Shown here piece after piece: positions 19,850 through 30,897 of a stretch of DNA of 32,486 nt; position 1 is the stretch's first letter, and every line of letters begins with the position of its first letter. The translations under genes were made by a program, and so were the position numbers. The notes beneath the pieces are model-generated. The model saw only the letters and a program-made list of their open reading frames with translations. It did no database searches and was not told the DNA's origin. Origin of the DNA: Zygnema cylindricum (taxonomy: Eukaryota > Streptophyta > Zygnematophyceae > Zygnematales > Zygnemataceae); assembly GCA_037447655.1 (NCBI GenBank), contig JBBHKE010003181.1:1-32486 (forward strand). Direction: 5' to 3'.

Positions 19850-21640
19850 GATGATTTCTTGTTAACCAAGGAGCCGATATCGGAACATTGGAAAGAATCG
19901 CCAAATCAAATCGTACAGGCTATCGGCGTACGGCCTCCTTTGAGAAATATCGCAGTGGACCGATACATCGCATCGAGTTCCTGCCAATACATAGCGGTTG
20001 TCCGCATCTGGTACAGTACCCTATTGAACGGGTACAGATGCGATCCTGTACGGTTCCCTTGGCACAAAGGCATCAGCACACACATGCGAAAACAATCCGT
20101 ATCCATAAGCCGCCAATGAGGTTGTCTCATTTCGGGTAGAGTTTCTTGTCGTCAAAGCATTAAAAGCGATTTTTCCGTGAACAGTAATCTCTTGTACGGT
20201 TTTCCATCTGAAAGAATTTCCCTGACAGGTCAGAACTCCACGTGGCATGGTTGGGCTGACCTAACTAGATCGCCCGACGTCAGTAAAACGCGGTGTGACA
20301 AGGTCGACAAGTTTTACGCATCGGCCAATCCGCCAATCCCCGTTTCGCTGAACGCCAACGTTTGGACTTTTTTTACGTACAAGATGCACTTTTTCAAGCC
20401 GCCGAGCTAATAAGGTCCTCCAAAGAGCCGGAGACCGCCGAATTCCGTTTCGCGGAACATTACCTCGAATTACCCGCGAGGCAACTTTGTCCCTTTGTGG
20501 CTCACATGACGTTAAAATAGTACCAAATGGTACTGTAATTTCGTCCTACTGGGCGTCTTTTTGCATCCCCGTGAGAGCCTTGACGAACCTTCTCAGCATT
20601 TGGCAAAACAGCTGTCGGCCCATTCACGCATTACTGGTAATGATGAAATCTAGCCGTTTATCTCGTCCTCGATTCATCTTGTCCGTCCATTTATTTGACG
20701 GCTCATCTCCGGCCGCAAATTGCGCTCTACGGTCTGGTATGTGCCAGACGTGGTCAGCTCACACCTATTGCCAAAAAGGACTGGTCCTGAAAAGATGGAA
20801 GAAATGTTTTAGCAGGTTCACACGTGTAAGTATGAAACTACACGTGAGTATCTGGGCTTAGATTCGCTTCGTCGAGTGCAAAAGTTTGAATGTTCGTTTT
20901 TTACGGTCAGCAGTTTACGTGACGTGACAGTAGATCTTCTTGCAAGTGCAATGCCACAGGCCTGGCACCTGTCTGCTGTCAGCAGGAACTGCTGCTGGCA
21001 GAAGAAGACATAATCCATGCCTCCCGCCTGCACGGGCCACTTGAGTACCTGCTTAGGGTTTTCTATCATTTTACGCCGAAATCGACTCGAGAATATAGTG
21101 GATTCTTCTCAGTAGGACAAGCCGAGTCTAACCTTGCCGGTAGTTGGTATTGCAGTACAAGTTCAATTTTCGCTCCTTAGTTCCAGAAGTTTAGTTTGTT
21201 TTGAAAAGTAATCGCTCATCAGAGCATTTTTATTAGATTTTTACCTCTGTTTATTATTTCAATTTATTTAAGTGTATCAATTTGAAGTCTTATCTATTTC
21301 TCCTTGGTCCTGTTTTTTGTCTATCCTGCTAGTTTTTCTCTTACAGTAATCCTAAAGTGAAATTGGCCAGCAGCTGCTCTACAGACATACATTTTTGAAA
21401 ACTTGAAAGCTTCCAGTCTGAAGACTTTCATTTCCTATCAAAAGATACGTCCAGGAAAAGGTATTGACCTAAATCCTTTTCTATATAGCTTTTTTATGTT
21501 TGTTTCCAAGTTCGTTTTCGACAATAAGTGCCATTTGGTGATTGACAGTCCGAATGATGTTGTTCTTATCCTGTTTATATCGGTAGCATATATAGAAATG
21601 CAAGGGTACCTCGAACAATGACATTGTCCTCTTTAGAGTT
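19850..21640. other. gene-free stretch
   Basis: It begins with CGATA/GTACGG-rich DNA. Frames at 20487-20861 (+), 20818-21069 (-) and 21403-21621 (+) have no family resemblance that I can defend. Around 20940-21050 there is a GC-richer patch (GCCACAGGCCTGGCACCTGTC and a CTGCTG-rich run) that could be a decayed exon. Confidence 0.4.
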
Positions 21641-21660
21641 TAAAAGGGGACAATGTTGGA
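21621..21660 (+). other. hairpin / possible polypurine tract and LTR start
   Basis: ACATTGTCCTCT pairs with AGGGGACAATGT (11 of 12) across a short loop. The right arm, AAAAGGGGACAATGTTGGAGG, also looks like a polypurine tract followed by a TGTTGG LTR start. No retrotransposon coding sequence is clear upstream, so this is weak. Confidence 0.3.
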
Positions 21661-21810
21661 GGAACGGTCTTTTAGTTTGTTACGTTATCTTGTAGCTTTT
21701 GACGATCACCCTGGTAGTAAGAAAGGCCCTGGCTTTCTGATTGTCGATTCTATTTGACTTTTCCCTCCCCCACTCTACATTGCCGAAATGGATGGCTTTC
21801 TCGTCTCTCT

Positions 21811-22140
21811 CTCTCTCTCTCCCTCCCTCTCTCTCTCTCTCGCTCCCTCATACACTCTCCAACTCTGCCATGTAGGGATGAAAATGCGTATGTTTCTAGT
21901 TTATGACAGTTTTGCCTTTCTGTTTTCCGTTTTGGGACGTGATTGTTGCCTTCTGTTGTTGTCGATTGTATGTGTGTGGGTTTTGATGTTTACCACCACC
22001 TCTCTCTCTACTCCTCTCCCTCTCTCTCCCTCCCCCTCACTCGCACCTCTCCCGCCCTTTCTCCTCTCCCTTCTTCCTCTCCCTTTCCTCTCTCCTCTCC
22101 CTCCCACTCTCCCTCGCCCTCCCTCTCCCCCCCCTCTCTT
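21811..22140 (+). repeat. polypyrimidine (CT/CCCT) region
   Basis: (CT)n at 21808-21842 and a long C/T-rich run at 22001-22140, separated by ordinary sequence. Frames across it are low-complexity artefacts. Confidence 0.8.
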
Positions 22141-22149
22141 TCGAACCAA

Positions 22150-23242
22150 ATTCTTTCAGATTGTAGGACAGATCGACCTTTTTGCCCCCTCTGTAATAGC
22201 AGATCTACACGTACTCTGTAACTGGTGCTGAGGAATCGTAGTTATTGTACTGGAAACTGTACGATTTTGTCAAAAACGTACATTTTTCTGTACAAATATG
22301 GGGCTTACTGGCAAATATTTCGAGTAATACCGGAAAAATTATTACCCTTTAAGATTTCTTTTGTGGTCATGTCTTGGCTTGTTGTAATGGTGGTTTCTGT
22401 TAAGACTGGTCTCCTTAAGCCACTTTCGGGTCATTTTATGACCCGTTTTAAGATTAGAAGGTTTATGGCCGTAGGATTATGATCTGGACGGTCAGAAATC
22501 TCCCAATCATGGAAAACAGTCATAAAATGCCCCAGAAGTGGCCTAATGGGCTCCAGGCCTGAGATCAACAGGTGTCAATCACTGGAAGGTTTGCACCTCT
22601 TTTCTATAATTAACATGGACAAGAGGATGTTAACGATGGCAAACGCAATTTCAAAATGTATTGACGAATGTGTTTTTGAGATGGATGAACATCTGAAAGT
22701 CTCTAATGTGTTTTGTTTTGTTTGATGTGATTTTTTTGCAGGTTTACTGGTTCTTAATATCTGAATCGAAGGCTTATTTTCGAAGGTTGAATATCGGTCT
22801 GCCTGTTGTTACGAAAAAGTTTGACCCAAGTAAAGTTCAAACTGATTCTCTCATTTTCTTATCTCTTTTTTGGATGACAACTCATAAAGTACTGGCTTTG
22901 CCAGTGGCCAACCAATGGGAGCTCAGGATTCTTCCGTGTGGCAGGTCATTTTTATGCCAGATGGGCGTGATTTCTGGGCATCAGCAAGACAGCCAATGAA
23001 GACGAAATTAGATTTATTTTCGCCTCAGATTAGAACATTAATTTTACCCTAGTCTCTATCTTTGAGACTCCGCCGAACTTGATTATTTCTAAAGAAAAAT
23101 CAACTTCTTCTAAAGACTTTCAGTTTGTTTTATAAAAACAGCCATTCATCTACACATTTACACACAGTAGAGACTTTTCTTTGGACTTCTACACAGGTTG
23201 TGACAGATAAAAGGGGAATAAATGCACTCAAACTCAACCATA

Positions 23243-23244
<2 letters not shown>
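22150..23244. other. upstream region of the DUF1685 gene, no gene recognised
   Basis: T-rich ordinary sequence. A frame at 22706-22999 follows a TTTTTTTGCAG that looks like a 3' splice site, so an upstream exon or 5' UTR exon is possible, but the translation matches nothing I know. Confidence 0.4.

Positions 23245-23318
<74 letters not shown>
23245..23318 (+). repeat. (TC)37 microsatellite
   Basis: 74 uninterrupted bases of TC, followed by GATATATATATACACATA. It ends 128 bp before the proposed start codon of the DUF1685 gene, so it lies in the promoter or 5' UTR. Confidence 0.97.
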
Positions 23319-23321
<3 letters not shown>

Positions 23322-23446
23322 ATATATATACACATAGAGGTTAAATGCTGATGGAAATGGGGGAAAAGGGTCTATTTTTTTTAAAAGGAGGTTGGCTGTT
23401 TGGACAAATCCTTAAGGTAGCTCAAAGTGTGTGTACATTCAAAGGT

Positions 23447-25613
23447 ATGAAAGAAAGCGAAGGCGATTCTTCTCATTCTCCTCCAAAAACTCCCTCTCCT
23501 CTCCTTTGGGTACCACAGATTCTAATGTGGAGTATTCCCTCCTTGACGGAAAATACAACAACAGAGGTTATTCCATGGAGCCGGCAAGTACCCCCACGAG
23601 AGCCTTGTTATCTTGTGGAACTTTTAGACCAAGGCTGGTTCGAAAGAAACGCTATTGGGCCTCGAGTTTCTAAAAGACCAAAACCTCCTCCGACGGCCGT
23701 CAGTCTCGCGGAAGTCCAAGGTCTTCTCAGTCAAAAGAATAATATTAATAATAACAATAGTCAGGCTAGATTAAGGGCACCTAGTCCTGAAGAAGTCGGA
23801 TTGGATGAGGTGGAATCTCATTCTCGAGGGCGAATGGGACGAGGTTCGAGAGGACGATCGAGTCAAGGGAGGAGGAGTAGTAGTGTGGATGCCGTTCGTT
23901 TGGCGAGACTTGGTGAAAATGGGGTAGTGGAAAGTTGGGATCCTCCGCTGGGACTTCAGAAAAGGAGTATGACGGTTTCAGGAGGGAGTTTAAGCGATAA
24001 TATGCATTATCGGCCACAAATACGGTGTAGAAGCTTGACAGGTTGGTCAACATTTCTCCTGTGATGGGATCCCTGATTAATGTCTTTTCATCATGTCTAT
24101 ATCTCTTTTCCATACCTGTTTGATGTGTTTTTTAATCTCCTTTTATTCTATGTTGTAAAGACCCTGTTGATGGTTTGGATTTTCTTTTTCCAAATCTTGT
24201 TTTGTATGGAGACGGAGGAGGAGGGAGAGGGAGGGGGAGGGACGGAGACCTTGTTGATGGTTTTGATTTGTTTTGTTCCCTGAATCCACACCGTGACTCG
24301 ACAGCAATAAAGTTGAGATGTTTGTTGGCTGCAAATTGTTTTGTATTTTTTAAACAACCATGGTTCTCTGAAGGTCCCGCTTGTTTTTGGAATCCTTTGA
24401 TTTATTGTTTCCTTTTGGAGATTTAGATTTACTGCTTGTGGTGATTTGTATGTACTCCTGTATTTTCTTTCATTGTATCTCTTTTGTTGTATTTCTATAT
24501 CAGTTCATTCATGTTTAAATGGCCAATCTTGTACTATGTTTGGTACTTTTCTATGGAAAATTTGGTTCTTTTGCATCTTTATTGAACTATTGGGAAAGAT
24601 GAAAGAAACAAAAATGGTTGCTGATTATTGTTGCCAAATGCTTTTGTGGTTTTTTTTGGAACAGATACTGATTTAGAGGAACTCCAGGGCTTTATGGACC
24701 TTGGATTTCAGTTCCCACGAGAAGAGACAAGTCCAGATTTGACGGCAACTTTGCCTGCCCTAAAATTATACCATGCGGTAGAAAGTGTCCAGCATCGACT
24801 TATTTCTACTCAAATACCCATCTGTAACAAAATCGGATGTCAACAACAAAATTTTGGTTCAGTGCCCCTTTACTCGGTCGCTGAAGGACTGGTGAGTTCC
24901 ATTCGTTTTCAATTTCCTTTCTTTTTTGAGTTCCATTATTTGAGTTCCGTTTCTTTTTGATAAAAGTTTTTTTTTATATGAGTTTGTTTAGAGTCCTCAA
25001 ATTGGGCAGTTTTCATCCCTTTTTTTACAGTTTTTCAGCTCTTTGATTATCTAATTCATACCAGGAAACCATCAAAGTTTTGTTTCATTTGACAACTTGT
25101 CCAGTCTGCTTTTTGAAAAAACTTGATTCTTGTCTTTTTGTCAATTAAACTTGTTTTTATGTTTTCTTGTTGAAGAAAAAAACATCCCTGCGATTTTTGT
25201 AGTTGACTCGTCGATGTTTTGTGAGTAATTGTATGTAACCATAGTGTCTACTTGTCGGAATGTCTTTTTGTTTTTGAAAAAAAAAGGGGATTTTGTTGAT
25301 TAAGGCCAATTTTGAGTTCATATCTATGTATGAACAGATCTGTTCATATATATGTATGTATCTATGTATCTTTGTGTTCTTTCTTTCAAAGTTGTGAAGC
25401 GATAACAGCTGCTTGTTTTTCTTCGATGAAAATAGTAACTTTGTTTCTTTTAGTCCTTCTCTTTTTTTGCAGGCAAATGTGTCTCCTCCTATTCGTCCAT
25501 CTCCTCCAGAACCGTGGATGTTACCGACTCTCGATGATCATCCCGCGAATGTCAAAATGCATCTTCGTGTTTGGGCTCGAACAGTCGCAAGTGCTGTTCG
25601 TCAGGCTTGCTGA
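23447..25613 (+). CDS. DUF1685 family protein, three exons
   Basis: Exons 23447-24041, 24665-24891 and 25473-25613 give about 320 aa. The introns are GT-AG (623 and 581 bp; donors GTTGGT and GTGAGT, T-rich acceptors ending AACAG and TTTGCAG). The exon 1/2 joint falls after codon base 1 and creates SLTDTDLEELQGFMDLGFQF, matching the DUF1685 hallmark SLTD-x-DL-x-ELKG-x-x-DLGFGF. LPALKLYHAVES follows, and exon 3 gives the conserved end (PEPWMLPTLDDHPANVKMHL, VWARTVASAVRQAC). Near residue 56, LVELLDQGWFERN fits the family's N-terminal aromatic motif. The middle is Ser/Arg/Asn-rich and disordered. An in-frame ATG at 23345 would add 34 residues; I prefer 23447 because the intervening sequence is T-rich and hydrophobic. 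DUF1685 is a plant family of unknown biochemical role, so none is claimed. Confidence 0.88.
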
Positions 25614-25880
25614 CAAGAATGGGAGAGAATTAACATTATTGCTTAACAAAAAATGGAAAAAATAAAGCTGAATATATCATTCTTTTGTCACGTGCAAGTG
25701 CTGTTCCTCAGGCTTTTCCTGAAGAAAACGGGCGAGACCTGACATCATTACTTTCACAAAAGCGGGAAGAAGTTAAGCATAATATATCATTTTGTCAGGA
25801 GCATGTGCCATTTGTCCGGCTTCTGAAGAAAACGGGAGAGAACCGACATTAAAGCAAAAAGTATTTCATCGTTTTGTCAT
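25586..25880 (+). repeat. three tandem copies of the DUF1685 gene end
   Basis: Unit 1 (25586-25690) begins inside the last codons (CGCAAGTGCTGTTCGTCAGGC) and runs through the stop and early 3' UTR. Unit 2 (25691-25797) repeats CGTGCAAGTGCTGTTCCTCAGGC, GAAAACGGGCGAGACCTGACAT and AATATATCATT-TTGTCA. Unit 3 (25798-25880) is shorter (GAAGAAAACGGGAGAGAACC, TTTTGTCA). The units are diverged, so the duplication is not recent. Confidence 0.85.
25661..25666 (+). promoter_or_regulatory. polyadenylation signal of the DUF1685 gene
   Basis: AATAAA lies 48 bp after the stop codon, in the first of three tandem copies of the gene end. The later copies have lost the exact hexamer. Confidence 0.5.
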
Positions 25881-25960
25881 TTTGCTCTCTGCCCCAATGG
25901 AGGCAATTTCCGCGGATCATAATGGCTCCATATCCTTCTTGCATCGAGAACAAAACTAGG

Positions 25961-26048
25961 ACTCTTTGAAGTCTATTTGAAGACTATTTGAAGACTTTTG
26001 GAAGACTCGTTGAAGACTTTTAAAAGACTCTGAAGTCGATTTGAGGAT
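25961..26048 (+). repeat. short tandem repeat 'TTTGAAGACT'
   Basis: ACTCTTTGAAGTC, ATTTGAAGACT, TTTGGAAGACTC, TTGAAGACTTTT, AAAAGACTCTGAAGTC and ATTTGAGGA form a degenerate array of units about 11-14 bp long. No gene function is evident. Confidence 0.75.
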
Positions 26049-26156
26049 TCGTCAATGAGGATATGTAACCTCACTTTTGGGAAATCGCATCCTTGATGTT
26101 AGCGATGTGATAAATTTGTACAAATGGCTCCAGAAATCGCGAGAGAAACAAAGCAA

Positions 26157-26187
26157 GAGAGAGAGAGAGAGAGACACAGAGAGAGAA
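26157..26187 (+). repeat. GA microsatellite
   Basis: (GA)9 followed by CACA and another short GA run. Confidence 0.85.
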
Positions 26188-26334
26188 AGGTTTACCTAAC
26201 AGATCGGCGATCAATAAACTCCCAGTAGCTCTGGGGACTGAAGGATTTTCCTTATACGGAAAATCGACAATGTCTATATTCGGCTTTGGTCACTCTTCCC
26301 GGGGTTTTTCCTTTTCCCTGTACCCTCTTTCTCC

Positions 26335-26505
26335 TATCTCCTGGTCTCTCTCCTTTCTCTTCTCCCTCTCCTCTCCACTCCTCTCCTCCCCTCCACTCTC
26401 CTCTCTACTCCTGTCCTCTCCTCTCCTCTCCACTCCTCTCCTCTCCTCTCTACTCCTGTCCTCTCCTCTCCTCTCCACTCCTCTCCTCTCTCCTTTCTTG
26501 TCTCA
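26335..26505 (+). repeat. CTCCT minisatellite with a 45-bp higher-order unit
   Basis: The array is built from CTCCTCTC words. A 45-bp unit starting TACTCCTGTCCTCTCC is seen at 26406 and again at 26451. Serine/leucine frames on + and Glu/Arg frames on - are artefacts. Confidence 0.85.
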
Positions 26506-28147
26506 CCTATAAAGGATAGAGTCCCTCGAGACTCATCTCTATTACTAATTATAAACAAGGAAGAGTTTCCGTTATCCTATCAAGGACCAATTAAATTCGC
26601 CGAAATATTATTATTGGGTATTTTATCTTATCCCATTGCCCTCAGGGGTCCTTCTCGCCGAGCTTTATTTTACAACTCATAAACTTCCCTTTCTCTCTCC
26701 TCTTCTTCCCACAAAAACAAAAATAACCGGTGATGTGACAAATTCCTTAAAAAAAATCCTGGAAAACAAAAACCCTAAAAAGGCGGCAGCAGCAGCAGCA
26801 GCGAAGTGACAGCAAATGCAAAAAAATCCTCTTTTTTCTGTTTTTTTTGTGTTTTTTTGTTAAACTCGAAGAAGTGTTTAATAGGAAGGGTCAGGATTTT
26901 TTTTTTTTTTTTAAATCCGCTAAATAACACAGTTTTTCCTACTTTTGAGAAACTGTGACCAAGTTTTTTCAGGGTTTTTTAAGGTTGTTAGAGTTTTTTA
27001 AATCTTCCTGTTGCCAAGAAAGGGAAGAAATGAGATTTCGGGGCTCGAATGTTACTGTTAGGGCTTATTATACACAACGCTAATTTCAATGTTTAGGTTT
27101 TAATGCATACATATATCTACATAGAAATATCATATCTATCTATATTATTTTGAAATATCTATTTATTTATTTATTTATTTTTATAACAAAGTTGGTTATA
27201 GAAAGTTTAGACCCTCGGTGAGTTCGCAAGAAGCTTTTGGAGGTGTTTTTTTTCAGTTTATTTTTGAATGGTTTGGGGTTTGGAGGGAGGGAGGGGAGAG
27301 GGAGGGAGGGAGGTTGGAGTAGCTTTTTTCTACTGCAAGGTCGTGAGGGACAAAGATATTAATGGGGTAAAAATGAGGGTATTTTTTTAGGATTTTTACG
27401 ATAGAAATTTGTACAATAAATCATTTTGTTTGGTGAAATTTTGTTTAGGACTCTTCTATTTTGAGGTTATAGCTAGACAGAGAACATTCATTTGTTCTTT
27501 TTAGTTTTCTGTAAGAAATCATTGCTCTCTTTATTTTCGTAAAACACAGAAAACAGTGCAAAACTTGAGCATTGTAAGAGGAGCCTTAAAAATTTTGACC
27601 TTAAAAAAATATGATACCGGGTTTTATAATATGACTCATTTTTGAAATAAAATGAAAAGAAAAAAAAAGCGAATGTGAATAAATAATGTCTGGGAAATGT
27701 TTCTTTTGGAAGTTTTTGCAATTGTACAGTTTGATTATGTGATGAGCTTGTAATGACTACATTTTCATTTTTCATTTTCAGGACAGGTGATGAGTTGAGT
27801 CGTCATATCTGTTGCAGACTGGTTTCAAGGAATTCAAAGGATTCAAAGATTTTGTAAGATTGTACCCAGTTTTTGCAAAAACCGAAAAAATCCGGTAGAA
27901 TATCTGGAGAAGACGTCATTAAAAAGACACGATGGAAAAACCATCTCAGTTCATGGGAGCCTAAAAAGTGGATCGCTAACACAAACTGAAAATTGAACGC
28001 AGAAAACGAGTTAAACAGAAAAAGTCTGAAGGAATCTAACACAAATATCAAAAAAATCAACGACTACAAAAACAACAACAGAATAGTGTACGGACATCTA
28101 ACCAACCTTCAGCAGAAAGATCAGCAAAAAATCTACTAAATGCAGCA
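26506..28147. other. no gene called; possible promoter or 5' UTR signals
   Basis: AAACCCTAA (26769-26777), a telo-box-like word common near plant start sites, is followed by a (GCA)n run at 26786-26803, downstream of the CT-rich tract. A TTTCATTTTCAG at 27769-27780 looks like a 3' splice site. A TTTA/TTAT run lies near 27160. No open frame gives a recognisable protein, so a noncoding 5' region or an RNA is only a possibility. Confidence 0.35.
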
Positions 28148-28785
28148 GATATTACGATATTACGATATTACAGTATGCAATATATTCCAATACGATATTA
28201 CGATATGATGATATTACGATAGTACAGTATACATTATATGCCAATACGATATTACGGTATTGCGATATTCGATATTACAGCATACACTGTATGCCAATAC
28301 AGTATTACGGCATTGCGATATCATAGTATACACTATATGCCAATACGATATTACGATATCATAGTAAACACTACACCGCGAATCGCTATTAGGTTAATCA
28401 CGCTAATTCGGAGCCCCTAAGTTTTTACCCTGATTCTTAAATAGAGTGATTAAAAAAACCCTAAAAACCAAATTAGAGTGACTGATTTCCTTGAGAATCC
28501 CCAAATTCCCAATTAGCGTTAATCACACTAATTGTTCTTTAACACTAAATATTTGTTAACGCTAACAGCGATTCGCGGTGTATATGCCAATACGATATTA
28601 CAATATTACGATATACATTATGCCGATGCGAGATTACGATATTACGATATCACACATTCATTATATTCCAATGCGATATTACAATAGTACGATATTACAG
28701 TATATACTATAAGCCAATACGATATTACGATATTACAGTATCATGTAATATGTATTCATCATGCCCTTTGTGATTCCTAGTGATA
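28148..28785. repeat. AT-rich satellite, 'CAATACGATATTACGATATTAC...TATATGC'
   Basis: About nine units of roughly 36-54 bp, each starting CAATACGATATTACG (or a variant) and ending CATTATATGC, CACTATATGC or a close form. The array is interrupted by the inverted-repeat element at 28372-28582. Confidence 0.9.
28372..28582. mobile_element. MITE-like element, copy 3 (211 bp), TA target duplication
   Basis: Left end TACACCGCGAATCGCTATTA and right end TAACAGCGATTCGCGGTGTA are inverted copies with one mismatch. The element splits a satellite unit: the flanks read CAC-TA and TA-TATGCC, while intact units elsewhere in the array read CACTATATGCC. Removing the element plus one TA restores the unit exactly, so the target duplication is TA. 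That is the Tc1/mariner signature. There is no coding sequence. Confidence 0.9.
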
Positions 28786-28812
28786 TACGTCGATGCTAAA
28801 AATTAAATGTTA

Positions 28813-28833
28813 TTTTTTTTTTTTTTTTTTTTT
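28813..28833 (+). repeat. poly(T) run of 21
   Basis: Uninterrupted T tract just after the satellite. It could be the poly(A) tail of a retroposed copy on the - strand, but no element body is recognised. Confidence 0.8.
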
Positions 28834-30640
28834 ATGGTAAGAAAATATATTATGACGCAAAATCACAAAAATGATATAAAATACAATTATCAATCATCAA
28901 TACTAATAAAAACATTAATTACAATAAATACATTAATGTTTCCTGTGATTATCGTTTTACAAAAACATTCATACCAAGCTCAAGTAGAAATCCAGAAGAA
29001 GACAAAACAAATTAGATTTTCATTTTGGGTTTGGGTGCTTTTATTTTCCTTCTTGTTGTTTCTTTTTGTTTTTGTTGTGCTGTTATTTTATTCCCCTGCT
29101 GGTCCATGCCACCCCTTTTGTACCCCCGGACTCAGATGGTTTACCATCGTGCTTTTTAATTTATCCTGCATATTTCTTTTATTTTTTTTACCAATAAAAA
29201 AATAAAATTTAAAAACAAAAAGCATTTTTATTGGTAGTTTCTCTCATGGGAGTGACCCTTAACAAATTCAATAACTGGTTAGCAACTATTTAGAAAGTCA
29301 ACTATCTTAAGAAATTAAAAGAAAAAAACAGAGAAAAGAATTTGCAAAAATATTACAAAAAGTTACAAAAAAAGTAAAAAATCCTAACAAATCTTCATAA
29401 ATTACAACACAAAATCACGCAAACAATTGCATACTGCACCCATTAATCAATACAAAAAAAAGAAATTTAATATATATATATTAATACAAAAAATAATTGT
29501 GATTCAATTTTATTTAATAAAACTGAAATTATTAGCAAATCATTTAATAATTTTGTAATGTGTTTCATATTACTATGTAATAAAAAATATAACTTAATAT
29601 TAAACTGGAGCACAAAAAATTTGATAAACACATACATGAAAAAACAAAAAAAAAAAAACAGTAAATTTACACTGAAGGTAAAGCATAGAAGCAGTAAATA
29701 AAAATAAATAAATATATATATATAAAAGTGTTCACATATAAATATATATTTTAATTGTTCGAGCTATAAAACCTCCAAAACCTCTCACAAACTGACAAAA
29801 ATTAAAAGAAAAAATGATTTTTTCTTTTAAATCCTTTTGTTTATCACAATGTTGTTTTTTTCAGCACTCTAATTGATTTGAGACGTATGTACAGATAAAG
29901 ACAGAAAGGACAAAAAGGACATGATAAAAGGTACAAAAGGTACAAAACGGACAAAAGGTATAGAAAGGAAAAAAAAGACAGAATGGGCCAAAAATTCATT
30001 GGCATGACAATTTTTTTTTTTTTTTTTGGGAAAGAATAGTTCTCCCCTCCAAACACTCTTTCGCCGGTACCTTCGCATGTAATTCAGAATTTTTTTTTTT
30101 TTTTCTTTCCAAAGCTTTTTTGATCATACCTTTTTTTTAACATCTTTTTTTTTCAATTTTATTTTCAAATCTTCTCTTTTTTTTCCGCAGTCCTTATTTT
30201 TGTGACGATTTTTTTCTTTACTGAACAGTCCGTAGTTTTAAAACTACGACAAAAATAACATATTTGAATACACCTTTTTTTTTTTCCTTTTAGTAGACTT
30301 ACAAAACGGCCATCAATCTGAAATGTAAATTTGTTTCTACTCTCTCTCTCTCTCTCCCTCTTCCCCCCCCCTTTCCCCTCCCTTTCCCCTCACCCCAACA
30401 GATTCTGGACTGTATAATATTATCGTAAATCAAAAACTCCATAGAATAGACACTTAAATTAAAAAGTTGAGAACTTTCTTTATTTATTTTTAAAATTTCT
30501 TTATAATTTTTTTTTCTTCTTTATAAAAAGTTCAGAATTTCTTGATTTGAACCATTTTCCAGTCATTCTCTCACCATTTAAACATTTTTCCACCATAAAA
30601 AAAACCCTTCTCTATGACTAAAAAACTAAATAATGTTATT
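28834..30640. other. very AT-rich gene-free stretch; possible non-LTR element tail
   Basis: Homopolymer A and T runs, short (TA)n, and tandem ACAAAAGGTAC-type words near 29905-29975. The segment 29020-29215 is T-rich with TTTTGTACCCCC...GATGGTTTACCATCGTGC and then AATAAAAAAATAAAA. That style resembles the 3' UTR and tail of plant LINEs, but I see no reverse transcriptase. The 132-aa frame here is not credible. Confidence 0.35.
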
Positions 30641-30897
30641 TTTTTTTCACCTCATATTATTTTTTTTCCTTTAATGTTATTTCTTTTCCACTTTATGTTA
30701 CTTTTTTTCCACTTTATGTTATTTCACTTCCACTTTATGTGATTTCACTTCCACTTTATTTTTTTTCAATTCCACTCTATGTTATTTTTTTTTCACTTAA
30801 ATATTAAAAAAATTCTTCACTTCATGTCAATTTCTTTCACTTAAATGTTATTTCTTTCCACTTTATGTTATTTTTTTTCCCTTAATGGTATTTTTTC
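30641..30897. repeat. degenerate tandem repeat 'CCACTTTATGTTATTTC'
   Basis: About eleven units of 17-25 bp, such as TTCCACTTTATGTTA, TTTCACTTAAATGTTA and TTCCCTTAATGGTA. It begins right at the stop codon of the ALKBH-like gene and so forms its 3' UTR (as AACATAAAGTGGAA on the coding strand). A possible AATAAA for that gene lies at 30755-30760 (- strand). Confidence 0.75.

Noticed and set aside
20487-20861. 124-aa open frame
   Set aside because: No recognisable motif, no splice context, and the neighbouring - strand frame overlaps it; left as unassigned DNA.
22706-22999. Possible extra 5' exon of the DUF1685 gene
   Set aside because: Has a splice-like upstream site but no family similarity, and in-frame stops separate it from exon 1; cannot be supported without transcripts.
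23431-23673. 80-aa frame overlapping DUF1685 exon 1, and a 110-aa - strand frame at 23781-24113
   Set aside because: Shadows of the real exon; only the chosen frame splices into the DUF1685 hallmark motif.
28148-28785. CRISPR-like spaced repeats
   Set aside because: Units are diverged, contiguous and AT-rich with no unique spacers, and the genome is eukaryotic; it is a satellite.
28807-29205. 132-aa open frame with a hydrophobic stretch
   Set aside because: Begins in a poly(T) run and owes its hydrophobic part to T-rich DNA; no family resemblance.
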